In this document: piece after piece, positions 7,301 through 10,214 of the stretch | Layout: each line of letters begins with the position of its first letter | How positions within the stretch are numbered: the first letter of the stretch is position 1 | Source: Candidatus Thorarchaeota archaeon | GTDB taxonomy: Archaea; Asgardarchaeota; Thorarchaeia; Thorarchaeales; Thorarchaeaceae | DNA: 10,214 nucleotides | Direction of reading: 5' to 3' | Assembly: GCA_018238825.1 (NCBI GenBank) | Contig: JABCSP010000057.1 | Coordinates: 1-10,214, forward strand | The notes under the pieces: generated by a model | Told to the model about the DNA's origin: nothing | Databases searched by the model: none | Seen by the model: the letters and a program-made list of their open reading frames with translations, nothing else | Translations under genes and position numbers: made by a program

Positions 7301-8682
7301 TAGTCAAAAGCTGCATTAAGATTGAGTAGTCCTGCGCCTCCATCATTTGCTCCATAGGGTATTACTGTCGCTGTATCACGAAGTACATTTCCTAGAGTGA
7401 TTGGTGTAGCTCTATCAAATGCCTGAAGTAGTATGGCAGCAGCTCCTGCGGTTATTGCTGCTGAGGCAGTCGTACTGTCTGCAATGGTATAATTCTCATC
7501 GAATGTTTCACCCAGTGAACCGCCCATTAGACCACCGAGACCTCCAAGGTCTCCTAGGTCACTCATACCAATATCACCAAATCCTAGACTGCCGAGGCCT
7601 GCACCTGCTTGTGAGCCAACAACTCCGACTCCTAGAGCAACTAGGTCCGGCTTTGTGAGAAGACCAAGGGAAGGACCTCTTCCAGAGAAAGCAGGTATCT
7701 CTCCCTTCTCAATGTCATACGCACCAACACAAAACGCTGCAGCATTTCCTCCCGGGGACATCACAGTCAGATAATCTGGACCATCATCTCCTGAAGCGGC
7801 TACAACAAATATTCCCTTTTGAGCAGCAACTTCTATGGCGACTGATACTGCATCACCTGGAGCACCTAGTGTATTGAAGGGTAGGAGAATGATATCTGCA
7901 CCTCTACTTGTCGCCCATTCAATACCTGAAACTATCCAGCTAGGTGCTGCGAATAGACCGCCAAGTGTTACTTTTGCAGATAGGAGAGTGGCACCAGGAG
8001 CAATTCCCGCGTACTTTCCATCAGATTGGGTCCCATTGCCTACAGCTATTGAGGCTGCATAGGTTCCATGACCAATAAGGTCTAGGGGAAGTGTGTCAGC
8101 TTCAACAAACGATGCAAAAGCTGAAACAGTCATATCTGGACTAAGTGGATCGACACCAGTGTCGAGAACCGCAATTACAACGCCGCTCCCATTGTATCCC
8201 GCATCTATGAGGTTTCGTACACCGATTCTATCAACAATTGGAATGTAATCTTCTGGGTCTATTGAACTAACCGCTGCTGTTTCTGTCTGTTCAATAGGTG
8301 TGACATCATTCGACCAGATTCTGGTAATAATCTCACTTCTTGCAAGATCCACAATCGCCGAGCTCATAATGTTCACACGAAGCATATTCAACGTAGCAAA
8401 AGAGTCTAGCAACTTTGCACTCTGGTCTGCAAGCATAATTGCATTCTTAGCTTTGAAATCTGCCACTGAATCATCATAGCCCACGAGGACATCCAATCGC
8501 TGTTCCATATCTGTCATGTTGAGAAGAGAATCATCAATTTTCTCTTCAGGTTGGATATGCATCGGGTCTGCACTCGTTATTGGAACTATTGTAGTCATCC
8601 CACTGAGTAAGAGCATTCCGACCAATGCACTAACCAACAGCAATCGTGTAAGCTGCATCATCACTCGTGGGGTTTTCATCAT
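4318..8682 (-). CDS. Secreted membrane-anchored subtilase-fold protein (S8-like, altered active site) with GATase/GldG-like domain and coiled-coil tail
   Basis: 1454 residues. Domains in order: signal peptide (hydrophobic 11-35, probable cleavage near Ala38); I9-like propeptide (about 60-127); subtilase fold (about 146-465); several beta-rich Ig/CARDB-like domains (about 480-960); a GATase/GldG-like alpha/beta domain (about 973-1235); a beta domain (about 1250-1340); a Pro-rich linker; one transmembrane helix (about 1350-1376); then KRRMNRR and a roughly 75-residue charged, helical coiled-coil-like tail. Catalytic Asp174 (VLDTGVD) and His205 (GHGT) are present. The usual GTSMAAP motif reads STTASAA, placing Thr405 at the nucleophile. 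The oxyanion Asn is Asp299 (SGDDGP). About 24 N-x-S/T sequons lie before the helix and none after it, which supports an outside N-terminus and a cytosolic tail. It is probably a pseudoprotease or a strongly modified protease. ATG at 8682 (or 8679) is preferred over TTG at 8697. It sits between two ABC ATPase genes. Confidence 0.9.
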   Translation of the reverse strand: MMKTPRVMMQLTRLLLVSALVGMLLLSGMTTIVPITSADPMHIQPEEKIDDSLLNMTDMEQRLDVLVGYDDSVADFKAKNAIMLADQSAKLLDSFATLNMLRVNIMSSAIVDLARSEIITRIWSNDVTPIEQTETAAVSSIDPEDYIPIVDRIGVRNLIDAGYNGSGVVIAVLDTGVDPLSPDMTVSAFASFVEADTLPLDLIGHGTYAASIAVGNGTQSDGKYAGIAPGATLLSAKVTLGGLFAAPSWIVSGIEWATSRGADIILLPFNTLGAPGDAVSVAIEVAAQKGIFVVAASGDDGPDYLTVMSPGGNAAAFCVGAYDIEKGEIPAFSGRGPSLGLLTKPDLVALGVGVVGSQAGAGLGSLGFGDIGMSDLGDLGGLGGLMGGSLGETFDENYTIADSTTASAAITAGAAAILLQAFDRATPITLGNVLRDTATVIPYGANDGGAGLLNLNAAFDYLSTQQTPIDPHNRTTGIPLLALGLVSASGYDASTSMLMSSFGTTIVALDSRNPQDSGIHLMMGMFSLKWNNMDPTNLMMFDVKRELHQVALSSATTNYNRHVGILSYDDEVFVTLVVESYNLTTYSDLPLTAFRITPYILNLGIEPIENVSLSVSYSLDLYLDSIDDHGKYGLDNQQLFAYGLSETFGNFYVGMNSSIPLSAFEVGNSSDISSHISDNNLTGSTTFDGSVGLGMQWDFGTVGVNDPVNVTIAMGFGENRTVLDASIDAMWINEVPDLIADQGDLIVVEVDLPRIAKEGLTYESYAIIMNVGVYNSSAIAAMVVAESLGDDGALFASYFSFDNIRPFQAVNMTASWKPEEEGIRTAIWAVAASLESVIGLTQNIDTLIVGVLDDFLMRDVFVITPISSTSVFPKVLPFAPFDIRFPADFGIYNFVLSTTESLGNMTIAKYGNASDWGDMSLTQADTVEGFYEFSLFLMAPPIGMDGYHKCDYVIETEFGWNTNITLERILEYPRAMMLLDTSHGGGFGALMGDMDLGDASGLSGGEDTIGLDFPLAQEEDPPEDEAMSMDFSLGDLGSLDSISGLFDSFRMTTFSGLSNMKKTMAGVGLDLIETPGMALDAGLLAQFSAVFIIAPTDEYNATDIEILRDFTSGGGILVVLGDNDDNANMSALNPLLLEYGYFLEGSHSEENTTDIVTTSLLGAGLQSVWLGGGTYVMNNQSNAQMRLDGNSVGILDQTNPELAIFGSSKIFMNKNLVKCNNSMLLDNLNQYLLRKTLSTSTSFAENTTSYPNDRSVYLNLDVTDIHGNPVDDLFVAIVYELPNGNLSFFIAGFVVNGQYTSQFAPSTWESDGIINGIFIIMGDENYAMTYASIVFDVYVPPPEPGPDDPIIWLTMPQLAFITSIAIFGSLIGGLTYNKRRMNRRLKIPEIDIELGRDIDTTLNALLAAFTQLEELIKREDLDRIQKIEALRVLMQSIEEGRKMFDRVSDRVGGV
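4325..4329 (-). promoter_or_regulatory. Shine-Dalgarno GGAGG deciding the GTG start of the second ATPase
   Basis: GGAGG in the last codons of the subtilase-like gene sits 8 nt before GTG 4316. This favours GTG 4316 over the upstream in-frame TTG at 4373 and over the GTG at 4325, which overlaps the end of the site. Confidence 0.7.
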
Positions 8683-8685
8683 TCT

Positions 8686-8693
8686 ATCACTTC
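8686..8693 (-). promoter_or_regulatory. Shine-Dalgarno-like GAAGTGAT for the subtilase-like gene
   Basis: GAAGTGAT resembles the GGAGGTGAT complement of the 16S rRNA 3' end and overlaps the stop of the upstream ATPase gene. It lies 3 nt before ATG 8682 and 6 nt before ATG 8679. It supports one of these two ATGs and sits too far inside any product started at TTG 8697. Confidence 0.55.
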
Positions 8694-10214
8694 TCAATAA
8701 TACCTTGGATTAGGCCTCTTGTTATCGCTATGTAAAAATCAACCATGTCGGCGACGGACTTGGTCTTGACAATTTTAACTCCAATACCTTTCTCCTTGAG
8801 GGCTCTGACACATTTTTCTGCAATAATCTCAAGGGGTTCATCAGTGAATATCTTTAGCAGTTCACCTCGTTGAAGTACAAACTTGGCTCCCTCTACTGCC
8901 TCTAGGGTTTCTCTCGCTCGTGGATCTACATCATTGAGTACAATCCCTACTGCAAATCCTCTGGAAGGCATTGACTCCTTAAGCCTAGCTGGAGTTCCGT
9001 AGGCCACTAGACTCTTTCCTCGCATGAAGACTGCAACCTTGTCACAGAATTCAGCTTCTACAGGATAGTGTGTGATAACAACAATAGATGTACCATATTC
9101 CTGGTTGATGAAGGTCAGGTATCTCCAGAGCTCACTCCTATTGTCTGGGTCCAAACCAGACGTAGGCTCATCCATCAAAAGAACTCTGGGATTGTGTGCA
9201 AGCGCTATAGCAATGGAAACTCTTCTCTGCTCACCTCCTGAAAGTTTTGAGGTTGAAACATTTCCTCTCTCAAGAACTCCAAAGTCTCGCAGCAGGGTTT
9301 TACCACGATTAATCAACTGCCATTCTGGAATGTCGTACTGCTTTCCAAAGGCGATAATGTTCTCGAGGGGTGTGAAGGTTTCATACATATAGGACAGGTC
9401 CTGAGGACAATAGCCAAAGAAGTGGCGTACTTTCTGAGTCTGCCTTGAGTCAATTCCTGCAATTCGACAGACACCAGTGCTGGGAATATCCCCAATTAGG
9501 GCTTTGATAGTGGTTGACTTACCTGCTCCTGACTCCCCAATAATTGCGAGCATCTCCCCTTCCTTCATTGAAAATGACACATTCTCAATGAGTTTCTTTC
9601 CGCTCTTGATTGTTACAGTGAGATTTCGGGTAGCTACAACATCCCTGTACTCCGGAGCTAACTTCCATGCGTAGGGCATAATGTATACTTTGCTAGCAAG
9701 GACCGTCAGATTCGGATTAAACCTTGGTCCTATGAGCAGTTGTGGCTGTGCTACATGGTATATCTTTGCATCTCCAACATCTCCTTCTGGCTCCACTCTG
9801 ATTTCAAGGGATCCTTCTGGCAATATTGGTGCTGGAGCTGTTGAAGAACCAATCACTTTGCCATGAATCATAATTGGAAGCTTATCACTTGCTCTTTTTC
9901 CCCAGACCGTACAAGCAACATCTTGACTCTTCATCTTCTCTAAATCTTTCACTGCTTGTTGAAGATCTCGACCATCGTAAAAGAGATCATCCGCCATGTT
10001 TCGTTTCAGGTAGTTTTGAACAGTGATCTGGGATACGGACACATCTTGTTGCGATGTCCTATCACTTCCAACCGTGAGGACTTTCTCAAGTTCCCCTGCC
10101 TTTCGTCTTCGGAGGTCTTCTTCAACAAAGACTGCAATTTTCCTGCTTAGAACACTCTTTTTGACCTTTAATATCCGGCCTCTAAAACGCACTTCTTTTC
10201 CAGTGGAGTTTAGA
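8687..10214 (-). CDS. ABC transporter ATP-binding protein with long unrecognised N-terminal region, 5' end open at window edge
   Basis: The frame stays open to the edge of the window, so the true start may lie upstream. The first usable in-window start is GTG at 10192, with only a weak GGAAAAG upstream (501 residues from there, numbering below from that codon). Residues 195-400 are a complete ABC ATPase: Walker A GESGAGKST (219-227), Q-loop Gln264 (YCPQ), signature LSGGEQ (317-322), Walker B VLLMDEP with Glu342, D-loop SGLD (345-348) and H-loop His375. Residues about 405-501 match the neighbouring ATPase's C-terminal DUF4162-like domain in layout. Residues 1-188 are not typical of this family. 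They start basic (RGRILKVKKS), pass through a charged helical part and end in a beta-rich part (about 90-180). I do not recognise this region. The gene ends 4 nt before the subtilase-like gene. It is likely the partner ATPase of the 3318-4316 gene; substrate unknown. Confidence 0.9.
   Translation of the reverse strand, partial: LNSTGKEVRFRGRILKVKKSVLSRKIAVFVEEDLRRRKAGELEKVLTVGSDRTSQQDVSVSQITVQNYLKRNMADDLFYDGRDLQQAVKDLEKMKSQDVACTVWGKRASDKLPIMIHGKVIGSSTAPAPILPEGSLEIRVEPEGDVGDAKIYHVAQPQLLIGPRFNPNLTVLASKVYIMPYAWKLAPEYRDVVATRNLTVTIKSGKKLIENVSFSMKEGEMLAIIGESGAGKSTTIKALIGDIPSTGVCRIAGIDSRQTQKVRHFFGYCPQDLSYMYETFTPLENIIAFGKQYDIPEWQLINRGKTLLRDFGVLERGNVSTSKLSGGEQRRVSIAIALAHNPRVLLMDEPTSGLDPDNRSELWRYLTFINQEYGTSIVVITHYPVEAEFCDKVAVFMRGKSLVAYGTPARLKESMPSRGFAVGIVLNDVDPRARETLEAVEGAKFVLQRGELLKIFTDEPLEIIAEKCVRALKEKGIGVKIVKTKSVADMVDFYIAITRGLIQGIIEK

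Larger units (their letters stand above)
1..10214 (-). other. Tightly packed four-gene operon segment
   Basis: Four co-directional genes are separated by a 4-nt gap (8683-8686), a 1-nt gap (4317) and a 4-nt overlap (3318-3321). No space remains for internal promoters or terminators outside coding sequence. Both outer genes are cut by the window, so the operon is longer than seen here, and a permease could be encoded on either side. Confidence 0.85.

Noticed and set aside
7456..7476. Ser403 or Ser407 as the true subtilase nucleophile
   Set aside because: Using either requires shifting the motif by two residues against the well-aligned downstream AGAAAILL helix. The ungapped alignment puts Thr405 there, though a structure could still change this.
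8683..8697. TTG start at 8697 for the subtilase-like gene
   Set aside because: It adds five residues and lies on top of the Shine-Dalgarno-like stretch that serves ATG 8682 or 8679. The ATG gives a normal signal peptide.

Overview
The window is fully coding and all on the minus strand. It holds four consecutive genes with almost no space between them, and both outer genes run off the window. The layout looks archaeal: strong Shine-Dalgarno coupled starts, a large secreted protein rich in N-glycosylation sequons with a C-terminal membrane anchor, and a long thrombospondin-type-3 surface protein. The style resembles Asgard archaea (Thorarchaeia-like), but that placement is an inference from protein style only. 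No rRNA, tRNA or marker gene is present to confirm it.

In transcription order (high to low coordinates): (1) 10214-8687, an ABC ATPase with an unrecognised N-terminal region of about 190 residues, 5' end outside the window; (2) 8682-4318, a 1454-residue secreted, membrane-anchored subtilase-fold protein; (3) 4316-3318, a second ABC ATPase; (4) 3321 to beyond position 1, a secreted protein with an FG-GAP/PQQ-like propeller followed by a very long acidic calcium-binding repeat array, 3' end outside the window. The junctions are a 4-nt gap, a 1-nt gap and a 4-nt ATGA overlap, each with a Shine-Dalgarno sequence inside the preceding gene. This makes one polycistronic unit very likely.

The striking protein is gene 2. 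It keeps a signal peptide, an I9-like propeptide and the catalytic Asp and His of family S8. However, the nucleophile position reads Thr instead of Ser, and the oxyanion-hole Asn is Asp. The subtilase domain is followed by several beta-rich domains, a GATase/GldG-like domain, one transmembrane helix and a cytosolic coiled-coil tail. Two low-complexity Gly/Leu/Asp-rich inserts sit in the subtilase and GATase-like domains.

Working model (inference): the two ATPases energise an ABC-2-like or GldA-like transporter whose permease lies outside the window. The pseudo-subtilase is an envelope-spanning accessory subunit whose tail reaches the ATPases, and the calcium-binding repeat protein is a surface partner or cargo. 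No promoter, terminator, RNA gene, mobile element or CRISPR array was found, and there is no gap over 300 bases without a gene.
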